NCBI RefSeq assembly: GCF_021049285.1
Contig: NZ_CP088017.1
Location: 62,001-126,000 of the forward strand
Length of the DNA stretch: 64,000 bases
Source of the DNA: Ruania halotolerans
Lineage (GTDB): Bacteria > Actinomycetota > Actinomycetes > Actinomycetales > Beutenbergiaceae
Direction of reading: 5' to 3'
Shown: positions 24,654 through 33,073 of the stretch, one piece after another
Layout: every line of letters starts with the position of its first letter
Numbering within the stretch: position 1 is the stretch's first letter
Notes under the pieces: model-generated
Databases searched by the model: none
Told to the model about the DNA's origin: nothing
The model's input: the letters and a program-made list of their open reading frames with translations, nothing else
Position numbers and translations under genes: made by a program

Positions 24654-26129
24654 TCAGCTGCGGAACCACTCCTTCAGCGCCGGGTACAGCTGGGCGTAAG
24701 ACTGCGCTGCGGGCGCATAGACGGCCACCAACTCCGGGGTCGGCTGGACCCGCCGCTCCACGCTCACCATCGCCTCGGCTGCCGCGGCTATCCCACCGGG
24801 AACGAGACCCACGGCGCTCGCGGCCAGGATCGCCGCCCCGAGCGCGGTGGCCTCGGTGGTGGAACTGATGGCCAGTGGCCGGTTCAGCACCGAGGCGAGG
24901 ATCTCGATCCACGCGCGCGAGGCCGACCCGCCGCCGAGCACCACGATCTCTTCCACCCGGCCGGCCGGGACCTCCAGCCGGTCCAGCAGCACCTTCGTCT
25001 CGAACGCCAAGCCCTCGAGCACGGCCCGGTAGAACTCACCAGCGCCGTGGCTCTCGGTGAAGCCGGCGAAGGTGCCGCGTGCCTGGTCGTCCCAGAACGG
25101 GGTGGCCGAGCCGCTCAGGTACGGGAGGTAGCGCAGGCCGCCGGCACCCGGAGCGGTCGAGTCCAGCAGGTCCTCCAACCCGGCCGGATCCTCCGGGATC
25201 GCGCCGGCGAACGCCTTCCGGAACCACGCCACCGAGAGGGCGCCGGAGTTGATGAACCCTTCGATGGTCACGCCCTCACCGAGCGGCGAGCCGAGCAGCC
25301 GGTAGTCCCAGCTCGCGTCCGCCCCCTCAGCGGCGTGCACCCCCAGCGTGATCGACGTGCCCAGGCTCAGGTAGGCCAGCCCCTTGCGCGAGACGCCAGC
25401 GCCGAGTCCGCCGCTCTGCCCGTCCCCGGCGCCGGCGACGACCGGCAGGCCCTCCGGCAACCCGGTCAGCTGTGCCACCTGCGCCGTCACATGCCCGACC
25501 ATCCCACCGGGCGGCACAAGCGCCGGCATCTGCTCCCGGCGCAGCCCCACCCGCGTGAGCAACTCCTCAGACCAGTCGTTGCTGGCCATATCCACCAGGC
25601 CCATCGGGTCCGCTGACGCCGTGGAGGTCGCGAGGTTCCCTGTCAACCGATGGCTCAGGAAGGCGTGCACATCGGCCACGTGCTGCGCCGCGGCGAGCGT
25701 CTGCGGCTCGTGGTCGGCGAGCCAGCCCAGTTTGTAGAAGCTGGGAGTGGTCGAAGGCGGTTTGCCCGAGATGCGGTGCGCCGTGCCGTCGCCGAGCCGC
25801 TCCACCTGCGCCCCGGCGCGCGCATCGAGCCAGAGCATCGCCGGCCGCAACGGCCGCATCTGCCCGTCCAGGCAGACGAAGGACTCCCGCTGATGCGTGA
25901 TTCCGATCGCGCGCACCGTGTGCCCACCCGCCGTCAGCTCGCCTGCCGCGCCGATGAGCACGTCCAGGGTGGAGCTCCACCACTCCTCGGCGTCCTGTTC
26001 ATGCCAGGTCGGTTCGGGCGAGTGCCGATCGATCGCCGCCCGGGTGAGGGCATGCACGGTCCCGTCGGGCCCGAACGCCACGGCCTTCGTGCCCGTCGTG
26101 GAGGCGTCGATCCCGATCACCACGTCCAT
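24654..26129 (-). CDS. FGGY-family carbohydrate kinase (xylulokinase-like)
   Basis: The 491-aa product phosphorylates a sugar or polyol with ATP. The first actin-like domain starts IGIDASTTGTKAV (phosphate 1 motif); ITHQRESFVCLD, MLWLDARAG, and GAGDGQSGGLGAG follow; the second domain has SLGTSITLGV, FINSGALSVAWF and the adenosine motif VVLGGGSASRAWIEILASV. Length fits xylulokinase and related ketose kinases; the exact sugar is not set. ATG 26129 with AAGGAG 9 nt upstream is chosen over a longer frame. It follows the GpsA-like gene after about 175 bp and completes the minus-strand half of the sugar locus. Its 3' end abuts the decayed toxin. Confidence 0.86.
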   Translation of the reverse strand: MDVVIGIDASTTGTKAVAFGPDGTVHALTRAAIDRHSPEPTWHEQDAEEWWSSTLDVLIGAAGELTAGGHTVRAIGITHQRESFVCLDGQMRPLRPAMLWLDARAGAQVERLGDGTAHRISGKPPSTTPSFYKLGWLADHEPQTLAAAQHVADVHAFLSHRLTGNLATSTASADPMGLVDMASNDWSEELLTRVGLRREQMPALVPPGGMVGHVTAQVAQLTGLPEGLPVVAGAGDGQSGGLGAGVSRKGLAYLSLGTSITLGVHAAEGADASWDYRLLGSPLGEGVTIEGFINSGALSVAWFRKAFAGAIPEDPAGLEDLLDSTAPGAGGLRYLPYLSGSATPFWDDQARGTFAGFTESHGAGEFYRAVLEGLAFETKVLLDRLEVPAGRVEEIVVLGGGSASRAWIEILASVLNRPLAISSTTEATALGAAILAASAVGLVPGGIAAAAEAMVSVERRVQPTPELVAVYAPAAQSYAQLYPALKEWFRS

Positions 26130-26231
26130 GTGCTGCAACTCCTTCGTTGTCATACCCGACGGCGGCCCTCGCCTGATCACGCACCCTCACCCGAGCAAGC
26201 ACCCTCACCTGAGCACGCACTCGCACCCGAC

Positions 26232-26287
26232 CGAGTGCGGCCCATTGTGGCTATATCTCGCAGAATGAGCGAAATTGGCCGCACTCG
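26232..26287. repeat. Imperfect 15-bp inverted repeat between GpsA-like and kinase genes
   Basis: CGAGTGCGGCCCATT (26232-26246) pairs with AATTGGCCGCACTCG (26273-26287) at 14 of 15 positions, with a 26-nt loop that has a small internal TCGC/GCGA pairing. It is placed in the roughly 175-bp gap of the operon, so it could attenuate expression of the kinase, protect the upstream message, or be a REP-like element. Next to it (26180-26230) is a tract of repeated CACCCTCACC/GAGCA units. Confidence 0.55.
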
Positions 26288-26305
26288 CGGATGGGGGTGG
26301 TGGGG

Positions 26306-27346
26306 CTAGAGGGCTTGGCGGATCACTGTGAGCGGATCGTCGGCACCGGCCAACACCACCCTGATGGCTGCCAGGAGGGTAAGCCGGTCTGCGATGTTAC
26401 CGAGCCGCGTATCCACCAGGTGCGCCGCGAGGCCGCTTGCCGCGACGCCTTCGACCGTCTGGCCGGCCTCCCGCATCCGTTCTAGTGCCTCCGAAGCAGT
26501 CTCCCCGGCGCCTATCCGGGCGCCGTACACCTTGTTCCGGCCCGACAACCCCGTGACCTCGAGATCACCGACACCCGGTAGACCGAAAGCCGTCTCCACC
26601 CGGCCACCCAGTGCCTCGGCCACCAGGCCCATCTCCTGTGCGGCGCGGGCGAAGATCGCTGACTTGAAGTTGTGCCACGGCTCTCCCGTGGCCTGCTCCA
26701 TCCCGTCGGCAAAGCCGAGCGCGATGGCGTAGACGTTCTTCAGCGGGGCACACACCTCCAGGCCTGCCTCATCATCACTGATGCTGGGCTGGTAGTCCGG
26801 GGTGCGCATCAGGTCGGCGAGCGCGGTGGCTGCCTGCCCGTCATCGGTGGAGGCGAAGGCGGTGGCGGTGAACCGGCCTGCGGCCACCTCGTTGGCCTTG
26901 CACGGGCCGCCGATCGCGACGATCACGGCGCCCGGGTCCTCGATCGCCTCGCGGACGGCCTCGGGCATCAGGTCGATGGAGCCGTCCGTGCGCTGGTGGA
27001 AGCCCTTGCTCACCAGGCCGAGCACGGGTCGGTGGGCCGGGTCGGCCGAGCGGGTCAGGTGCGGCGCAGCAAGGCGACTCACCTCCAGCACCCCCACCGA
27101 GGCGACCGCCACGATCACCGCATCCGCGCCCGCCAGGGCGTCGGCGATCCGGTCGCTCGTGAACACCTCGGCCCCCCGGGCCAGGGGGACCTTCGTACCG
27201 GGGTGAGGGCCGCCGTCGGCGAGCTCTTCAAGGAAATGATCGTCCAGCCAGGTGCCCCACAGGGCCACCTCGTGGCCGTTTGCGCGCAGGGGAGTGGCCA
27301 GGGCCGAGCCCATGGCGCCGGCACCGAGGATCGTCACGCGCGCCAT
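26306..27346 (-). CDS. NAD(P)-dependent glycerol-3-phosphate dehydrogenase-like protein
   Basis: The 346-aa product has the GpsA fold: N-terminal nucleotide motif LGAGAMGSALATPL, the VSKGF segment, IGGPCKANEVAAGRFTA in place of the usual SGPSFA(K/R)E, and the catalytic Lys region APLKNVYAIALGF. The C-terminal helices include LPGVGDLEVTG. It is not the expected housekeeping gene: it lies between an alcohol dehydrogenase and an FGGY kinase, so its substrate is probably a phosphorylated polyol or ketose produced by that kinase. ATG 27346 overlaps the TGA of the alcohol dehydrogenase gene (TGATG), giving coupling. Confidence 0.83.
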   Translation of the reverse strand: MARVTILGAGAMGSALATPLRANGHEVALWGTWLDDHFLEELADGGPHPGTKVPLARGAEVFTSDRIADALAGADAVIVAVASVGVLEVSRLAAPHLTRSADPAHRPVLGLVSKGFHQRTDGSIDLMPEAVREAIEDPGAVIVAIGGPCKANEVAAGRFTATAFASTDDGQAATALADLMRTPDYQPSISDDEAGLEVCAPLKNVYAIALGFADGMEQATGEPWHNFKSAIFARAAQEMGLVAEALGGRVETAFGLPGVGDLEVTGLSGRNKVYGARIGAGETASEALERMREAGQTVEGVAASGLAAHLVDTRLGNIADRLTLLAAIRVVLAGADDPLTVIRQAL

Positions 27347-28380
27347 CAGGGCACCAGCGCAAACTTCGAGCCACGGCCGGCGGCCATGTCTTCCAGGCTG
27401 TCCACGAGGGCCTCCAGCGGACGGGTCTCGGTGATCAAGGACATCCCGTCCACCCGCCCGGTGGCCAGCAGCTTCACCGCGGTGGCCACATATCGCGGCT
27501 GGTGGTGGAAGACGCCCTTCATGGTGAGCTCCTCGTAGTGCACCCGCGAGGTGTCCACGCTCATCAGGGCCCCCTTCGGGGTGCCACCGAACCAGACGGC
27601 GGTGCCTCCCGGGCGGACCGTGTCCAGCGTCTGCTCCCACACCGGGGGCAGGCCGACCGCTTCGATGCCCACATCGGCTCCCCGCTCACCGGGGGTGTGG
27701 GCACGGATCGCCTCCAGGCGAGCACCGTCGTCGAGGTCGGTGATGTTCACCGTGTGCTCGGCGCCGGCGGCCAGTGCCTGCTCCAGGCGCCAGGCGCTCT
27801 GGTCCACGCTGATCACGTGCGCACCGCGCAGCGTGGCCAGGCGCACGAACATCAGACCGATCGGCCCGGCGCCGTGCACCACCACGCTGTCACCGAGCCG
27901 GATGCCGGACTCGTCCATCCCGTGCACCACGGTGGCGAGCGGCTCCAGCGGGGCGGCCGCCTCGAACGGGAGGGTCTCGGGGATCTCGTAGGTGTTGCGC
28001 GCCACGATCGGGGCGGGCACCACGATCTCCTCCGCGAAGGCGCCGTTGAGGAAGACCAGGTTCTCGCACAGGCTCTCCCGGCCGAGGGTGCACGCCCAGC
28101 AGCACCCGCACGGGGCGGTGTTCGCCGCGACCACCCGCATCCCGGGCGTGAAGCTCTCGACGCCGTCGCCCACCTTGGTGATCACACCGGCGAACTCGTG
28201 TCCGAACCGGGCCGGGAGGGTGGGGAACAGTTTCGGGTGCCCGCGGCGGTAGGACTTCAGATCGGTTCCGCAGGTCGCGGCGGCGCGCACCTCGACGGCG
28301 ATCTCACCTGGGCCGGGCTGTTCGCGCTCGATCTCCTCGATTGCGAGCTCCCCGGGTCCGCGGAAGATCGCGGCCCTCAT
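27346..28380 (-). CDS. Zinc-dependent alcohol dehydrogenase (polyol dehydrogenase type)
   Basis: The 344-aa medium-chain dehydrogenase has the catalytic zinc ligands Cys (ATCGTD) and His with Glu (GHEFAG), and the four-cysteine structural zinc loop (PCGCCWACTLGRESLCE). The nucleotide-binding motif is VVHGAGPIGLMFVRLA. Sorbitol, threonine and other polyol dehydrogenases share this arrangement; oxidation of a polyol to a ketose would feed the downstream kinase. The start ATG 28380 is supported by similarity at MRAAIFRGPG; about 37 bp separate it from the DeoR stop, so they form one operon. Confidence 0.88.
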   Translation of the reverse strand: MRAAIFRGPGELAIEEIEREQPGPGEIAVEVRAAATCGTDLKSYRRGHPKLFPTLPARFGHEFAGVITKVGDGVESFTPGMRVVAANTAPCGCCWACTLGRESLCENLVFLNGAFAEEIVVPAPIVARNTYEIPETLPFEAAAPLEPLATVVHGMDESGIRLGDSVVVHGAGPIGLMFVRLATLRGAHVISVDQSAWRLEQALAAGAEHTVNITDLDDGARLEAIRAHTPGERGADVGIEAVGLPPVWEQTLDTVRPGGTAVWFGGTPKGALMSVDTSRVHYEELTMKGVFHHQPRYVATAVKLLATGRVDGMSLITETRPLEALVDSLEDMAAGRGSKFALVP

Positions 28381-28417
28381 GACGCTGGTCCGTTCGGCTG
28401 GGGGCCTCGGGTCATGG

Positions 28418-29230
28418 TCAGCTCTCCTGTTCCTCAGTGACTTCGGCGACGATGACGGTCTCGACGTGCTCACGCAGTCGGCGCAGATCCTCGGAATCGA
28501 TGCCGTCGTCAACGACGACCGCATCCATCTCGGACAGCCCGGCCTGGCGGTGCAGGGCACGGCGGGAGAACTTGGTGTGATCGACCAGCAGCACCGACCG
28601 GGCGGCCTGGTCGATCAGGGTGCGCTTGACCTGGAGCGGGCCCTCCTCAGGATGGAAGATGGCCCCTTGACCGACGGCGGTCGCCGACAGGAAGAACACA
28701 TCGATCTGGATCGAACGGATCGCTTCGTGCGTGCTCGAGCCCTGGAACGACTGGAAGCCGGGTGAGAAGGTGCCGCCCAGTCCGAACATCGTGGCGTGCT
28801 CGGCGGCGGCGACCTGCTCGATCACCGGCAGGAAGTTCGAGACGATCGTGAGACCGTCCCTGCCCGCAAGCTCCTCGACCAGTGTCAGTGCACTGGTGGA
28901 GTCGTCCAGGGCGACGACCCGCGTCTGGCGCCGCTCATCGACCGTGTCCAACCACGCCAGCGCGGCAGTGGCCATGGCTCGCTTCTGCGGGAGCATGTGG
29001 TGGCGGCGCAAGGCGACGTTGCGCTCGACCTCCTCGATCGGGGTCGCTTTGGCGCCGGAGCGCACCTTCGAAACGACGCCGCGGGCGTCAAGCTCGTCGA
29101 GGTCCCGGTGGATGGTCATAGCGGTGACACCGAAATGCTCGGCGAGCTCGTCGATGCGGATGAACCCCTTGGCCGAGACGATCTCGGAGATCTCGCTGCG
29201 CCGCTCCTGCGCGGCCTGGCGCCGTCTCAT
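28418..29230 (-). CDS. DeoR-family transcriptional regulator
   Basis: The 270-aa product has the DeoR helix-turn-helix (RRSEISEIVSAKGFIRIDELAEHFGVT, AMTIHRDLDELDARGVV, shown here in two parts) and a sugar-phosphate isomerase-like sensor domain with the motifs ALDDSTSALTL, IVSNF and LVDHTKFSRRAL. Such regulators usually sense a phosphorylated sugar. It heads the minus-strand operon and diverges from the ABC importer. TCACAT/ATGTGA and TAACAT/ATGTTA repeats fill the 160-bp spacer, so it probably regulates both directions. Confidence 0.9.
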   Translation of the reverse strand: MRRRQAAQERRSEISEIVSAKGFIRIDELAEHFGVTAMTIHRDLDELDARGVVSKVRSGAKATPIEEVERNVALRRHHMLPQKRAMATAALAWLDTVDERRQTRVVALDDSTSALTLVEELAGRDGLTIVSNFLPVIEQVAAAEHATMFGLGGTFSPGFQSFQGSSTHEAIRSIQIDVFFLSATAVGQGAIFHPEEGPLQVKRTLIDQAARSVLLVDHTKFSRRALHRQAGLSEMDAVVVDDGIDSEDLRRLREHVETVIVAEVTEEQES

Positions 29231-29287
29231 GCTGCCTCCTCGCGATCACATGTCGTCATGGGCCAAGTGTGACGTGTTCTGGGAACG

Positions 29288-29304
29288 TAACATAGGCAAT
29301 GTTA
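29288..29304. promoter_or_regulatory. Operator candidate for the DeoR regulator
   Basis: TAACAT and ATGTTA form a perfect 6-bp inverted repeat with a 5-bp spacer between the divergent DeoR and ABC genes. It resembles the TCACAT/ATGTGA site 56 bp away. Confidence 0.45.
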
Positions 29305-29343
29305 GAACGAAAGGGTTGTAGCGTTAGGAAACATGCTCTAGAG

Positions 29344-29358
29344 TCACATTTCATGTGA
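29344..29358. promoter_or_regulatory. Second operator candidate for the DeoR regulator
   Basis: TCACAT-TTC-ATGTGA is a perfect inverted repeat 38 bp before the ABC ATPase start. Related half-sites TCACAT (29246-29251) and TGTGA (29268-29272) occur beside the regulator gene, so a shared half-site T(C/A)ACAT is likely. Confidence 0.45.
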
Positions 29359-29396
29359 TGCGCATCGCGGCGCGAACCGAGACGAAGGGGTCCCGC

Positions 29397-30926
29397 GTGG
29401 TTCCAGCACTGCAAGTGAACGGCCTGTCGAAGGCTTTCGGCGGTGTCCCCGTCCTGCGCGACCTGAGCTTCGCTGCGGAGCCAGGCTCGGTGGTCGTCCT
29501 CGCCGGTGAGAACGGCGCGGGAAAGTCCACGCTGTTCAACATCGTCATGGGCCGGCTACCCGCCGATGCCGGCACGGTGACGCTGCGTGGCACCGCACTG
29601 ACCCACCCGTCGCCACGGCACGCACGCGACCTCGGCGTGGCGCTGGTTCCCCAGGAGCTCGCCCCCTACGAGGACCTGACGGTGGCCGAGAACATCGCCG
29701 TCGGGCGCGAACCCCGCGCCGCAGGGTTCATCCTCCGCCGTCGGCAGATGCGAGCCCACGCCCGCGAGCTGCTCGCCGAGTTCGACGTCGACATCGACCC
29801 GGACCTCCCGATGAACCGGCTCTCCGTGGCGCTGACCCAGATCGTGGAGATCGTGAAGGCCACCAGCTCCGGGGCCAAGGTGCTGCTGCTGGACGAGCCG
29901 ACATCGTCGATTCCCGAGGCGGAGGTGGAACGGCTTTACCAGGTGATCCGCAGGCTGCGTGATCGCGGGGTCGCCATGGTCTACACCACGCACCGGATGC
30001 AGGAGATCGAGGCCATCGCCGACCGGGTCGTCGTTCTGCGGGACGGGGGACTCACCCTCGACGAACAGGCACGAGAGGTGCAGCCCCACCAGATCGTCAC
30101 CGCGATGATCGGGCGCGAGCTCGGCACCATGTTCCCTGAGCGTCCCGCTCCCGGGACGATGCCGGCCCTGGAGGTCAACGAGCTGCAGCGCCGGCCGGGT
30201 CGGCCCACCGTCACCCTCACCGTCCGCGCCGGTGAGGTGGTGGGCCTCGGCGGGTTGGTGGGTGCCGGGCGATCGGCCACCCTGCAGGCGATCTTCGGCG
30301 CGAGACGGGCCGCGGCCGGGACCGTCACCGTGAACGGACACTCCCTGCACCGTCAGACGGCGCGCGCGTCCATCGACGCCGGCCTCGCCTTCGTCCCCGA
30401 GGACCGCAAGCGGGACGGTCTCGTGCTCGGCCGCTCGATCCTCGACAACATGACCCTTCCCTACATCGCCGACTACTCCCGCTTCGGGGTGATGCGCGCC
30501 GGGGCGCGGACCACAGCCGCCACACGACACGTGGACGATATGCGGCTGCGCTACCGCTCCCTGCAGCAGCTCACCGAGACCCTCTCCGGCGGGAACCAGC
30601 AGAAGGTCGTCATCGCCCGCTGGATGGATCGATCCCCGGCGGTGCTCCTGCTCGATGAACCCACCCGCGGCGTGGACGTCGGCGCGCGTAGCGAGATCTA
30701 CCGCATCATCAGCGAGCTCGCGGCGACGGGCCTCGGCGTGCTGGTGGCGAGCTCGGACATGCCCGAGCTGATCGGACTGACGCATCGGGTGCTCGTCATG
30801 CGCGAGGGCGCGATCGCCGGTGAACTCGACCGAGCCGATCTCGACGCCCCCGATGCCCAAGCTCGCATCTTTCACCTGGCCAGCGGTGAGGACGCCGCCC
30901 GCCACACGACCGAGGAGGGTCGATGA
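29397..30926 (+). CDS. Sugar ABC transporter ATP-binding protein, ribose/RbsA type
   Basis: The 509-aa product has two ABC domains. The first has Walker A GENGAGKST, an LSVALTQIVEIVKA signature and LLLDEPTSSIP. The second has a degenerate Walker A (GLVGAGRSATLQ), as usual in RbsA-like ATPases, and intact LSGGNQQKV and LLLDEPTRGVDVG. It powers uptake of a monosaccharide or polyol. GTG 29397 with AAGGGG 6 nt upstream is preferred over GTG/ATG at 29355/29358, since those overlap the operator palindrome and add a non-conserved stretch. The permease gene overlaps by 4 bp. Confidence 0.92.
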   Translation: MVPALQVNGLSKAFGGVPVLRDLSFAAEPGSVVVLAGENGAGKSTLFNIVMGRLPADAGTVTLRGTALTHPSPRHARDLGVALVPQELAPYEDLTVAENIAVGREPRAAGFILRRRQMRAHARELLAEFDVDIDPDLPMNRLSVALTQIVEIVKATSSGAKVLLLDEPTSSIPEAEVERLYQVIRRLRDRGVAMVYTTHRMQEIEAIADRVVVLRDGGLTLDEQAREVQPHQIVTAMIGRELGTMFPERPAPGTMPALEVNELQRRPGRPTVTLTVRAGEVVGLGGLVGAGRSATLQAIFGARRAAAGTVTVNGHSLHRQTARASIDAGLAFVPEDRKRDGLVLGRSILDNMTLPYIADYSRFGVMRAGARTTAATRHVDDMRLRYRSLQQLTETLSGGNQQKVVIARWMDRSPAVLLLDEPTRGVDVGARSEIYRIISELAATGLGVLVASSDMPELIGLTHRVLVMREGAIAGELDRADLDAPDAQARIFHLASGEDAARHTTEEGR

Positions 30927-31930
30927 CCAGAACCGTGCCCGCAATCGCTGCGAACGTCCGGCAGCTCACCGACGGCAAGTCCGCGCGCGAGGTGGCCACG
31001 GCCTTGCTCGTGCGCAACGCCATGGTGCTGATCCTGGCGGTGGTGATCTGCTACTTCGCCTACCGCAGCGCGCGCTTCGCCACCTTCGACAACGCCACCT
31101 CCATCCTCATCGCTGCCGCCCCCTTCGCACTGATTGCTCTCGGTCAGACGTTGGTGATCCTCACCGGTGGGATCGACCTCTCCGTCGGATCGGTGATCGC
31201 GGTCAGTGCCATGAGCGCGGCCTGGACGGCCGTGCGGATACCGGACCAGCTCTGGCTCGCGCCGGTGGTGGCCACCGGTGTGGGACTGCTGGCGGGCGCC
31301 GTCAACGGACTGCTGGTGAGCAGATTCTCCGTACCGCCGTTCGTGGCCACGCTGGGGATGCTCACCGCCGCGTCCGGCTTCGCCTACGCCATCGGCAACG
31401 GCGCCCCCATCAACGGTGTGCCGGACGGCTACGGCGCCTTCGCCAACAGTGAGGTGCTCGGGATGAAGATCCCGGTGTTGCTGATGATCGTCGGATTCGT
31501 CACGTTCTGGTTCGTGCTCCGGCACACCACGTTCGGTCTGCGCATCTACGCCATCGGTGGCAACTCCAGCGCCGCATCGCTCGCCGGTGTTCCCACCGAG
31601 CGGACTCGCGTGTGGGTGTACCTCATCAGCGGCGGCCTGGCCGGACTGTCCGGGCTGATGATCTCCTCCCGGGTGATCTCCGGGGCGCCCACGCTCGGCG
31701 AGGGCTACGAGCTGGACGCGATCGCCGCCGTCGTGATCGGTGGCGCCAGCCTCTTCGGAGGCCGCGGCACCATCTGGGGCACCCTGCTCGGGCTCATGCT
31801 CATCCAGACCCTGAACAACGGCCTGCAGATCCTCGTGATCCCTCCGTACTGGCAGGCCGTCATCAAAGGCGCCCTGATCGCGGCCGCCGTCGCCATCGAT
31901 GTCTGGGCCACCAGACGCACCCGATCCTGA
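30923..31930 (+). CDS. Sugar ABC transporter permease, ribose/RbsC type
   Basis: The 335-aa product has about 8-10 hydrophobic segments of the BPD_transp_2 family. Characteristic motifs are [18 protein letters not shown] near the first third and [19 protein letters not shown], followed by the cytoplasmic EAA-like loop [20 protein letters not shown]. It forms the transmembrane channel for the RbsA-like ATPase. The ATGA overlap with the ATPase gene and the following binding-protein gene with a 50-bp gap make one operon. Confidence 0.92.
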   Translation: MTRTVPAIAANVRQLTDGKSAREVATALLVRNAMVLILAVVICYFAYRSARFATFDNATSILIAAAPFALIALGQTLVILTGGIDLSVGSVIAVSAMSAAWTAVRIPDQLWLAPVVATGVGLLAGAVNGLLVSRFSVPPFVATLGMLTAASGFAYAIGNGAPINGVPDGYGAFANSEVLGMKIPVLLMIVGFVTFWFVLRHTTFGLRIYAIGGNSSAASLAGVPTERTRVWVYLISGGLAGLSGLMISSRVISGAPTLGEGYELDAIAAVVIGGASLFGGRGTIWGTLLGLMLIQTLNNGLQILVIPPYWQAVIKGALIAAAVAIDVWATRRTRS

Positions 31931-31979
31931 CCATCCCGAACCCCGTAAGAGACCCACCCACCTGCAAGGAGGCACGAAG

Positions 31980-33008
31980 GTGCGACACCACGCGAAGAAG
32001 ACGATGATCGCCGCCACGCTCGGCGGCGGGTTGCTGCTCGCCGGCTGCGGTGCCGGCGATCCTGACGCCGGCGACGACACGCTGCAGATCGGCGTCTCGG
32101 TCTACGACATGAGTTCATTCATCACCCAGGGCCAGGAAGGAATGGAGGCCTACGCCGAGGCCAACGACATCGAGCTGCTGTGGAACTCCGCCGGGCTCGA
32201 CGTCTCCACCCAGGCCGACCAGCTCGACCAGTACGTCAACGCCGGCGTGGACGCAATCGTGGTCGTTCCCGTTCAGGCGGACTCGCTCGGTCCACAGCTC
32301 GTCGCCGCCTCAGATGCCGGCATTCCGGTGATTCCCGTGAACGCGGCCCTCGACGACACCACCAACGTCACTGCCTCGGTCCTTCCCGACGATATCGCCG
32401 CCGGCGAGAGCGAGGCGCAGATGATGGTGGACGAACTCGGCGGCGAGGGCAACGTCGTCATCCTGCAGGGCCCACTCGGCCAGTCCGCCGAGATCGACCG
32501 CACCGAAGGCATCGAGAACGTGCTCGCGGAGAACCCCGGCATCGAGGTCCTCGCGATGGACACCGCGAACTGGACGCGAGACGAGGCGGTGAACCTCATG
32601 GCCAACTGGATCTCCGCCTTCGGTGAGGACATCGACGGCGTCATCGCCGAGAACGACGATATGGGCCTGGGTGCCCTCCAGGCGCTGAACGAGGCCGGAA
32701 TGAGCGTGCCGATCGTCGGCATCGACGGCATTGAGGACGGCCTGGCAGCCGTCGCCGACGGTGACTTCATCGGCACCCATCTCCAGCACGGCCGGGTCGA
32801 GCTGGCTGCCGGCCTCGCCGTGGCCGAGCGCGCCGCGAACGGTGAGGACGTCGAGGACCTCTACACCTATGTCATGCCCACGGTGACGCCGGACAACGTC
32901 GAGGACGTGCGGGCGAACGTGGTGACCGACGTCGAGGCCTTCCTGGACCGCCTGCCTGAGCTCATCGAAGCCAACCTCGCCTCCGGCGACCTGTCGAACG
33001 AGGAGTGA
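31980..33008 (+). CDS. Sugar ABC transporter substrate-binding lipoprotein
   Basis: The 342-aa product is a periplasmic-binding-protein type 1 fold of the RbsB group, anchored as a lipoprotein: [19 protein letters not shown] then LAGC. It has the pattern of two alpha/beta lobes with [19 protein letters not shown] and [17 protein letters not shown], both conserved in ribose/xylose-type proteins. GTG 31980 with AAGGAGG 7 nt upstream is the start. Ligand is probably a pentose, tetritol or other small polyol, given the kinase and dehydrogenases around it. The aldolase fusion follows after about 65 bp. Confidence 0.9.
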   Translation: MRHHAKKTMIAATLGGGLLLAGCGAGDPDAGDDTLQIGVSVYDMSSFITQGQEGMEAYAEANDIELLWNSAGLDVSTQADQLDQYVNAGVDAIVVVPVQADSLGPQLVAASDAGIPVIPVNAALDDTTNVTASVLPDDIAAGESEAQMMVDELGGEGNVVILQGPLGQSAEIDRTEGIENVLAENPGIEVLAMDTANWTRDEAVNLMANWISAFGEDIDGVIAENDDMGLGALQALNEAGMSVPIVGIDGIEDGLAAVADGDFIGTHLQHGRVELAAGLAVAERAANGEDVEDLYTYVMPTVTPDNVEDVRANVVTDVEAFLDRLPELIEANLASGDLSNEE

Positions 33009-33073
33009 CCTACCGCCGTCGGGTGCCGGCTGCCGGTACCCGACGGCACCATCGCACGATCACGAGGAGAACG

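Noticed and set aside
27280-28440. 386-codon plus-strand frame opposite the alcohol dehydrogenase and GpsA-like genes
   Set aside because: The minus strand encodes zinc and nucleotide motifs in the right order; the plus frame has none.
29556-30944. 462-codon minus-strand frame opposite the RbsA-like ATPase
   Set aside because: Walker and signature motifs are on the plus strand.
30872-32080. 402-codon minus-strand frame opposite the RbsC-like permease
   Set aside because: His/Gly/Asp-rich shadow; the permease has clear family motifs on the plus strand.
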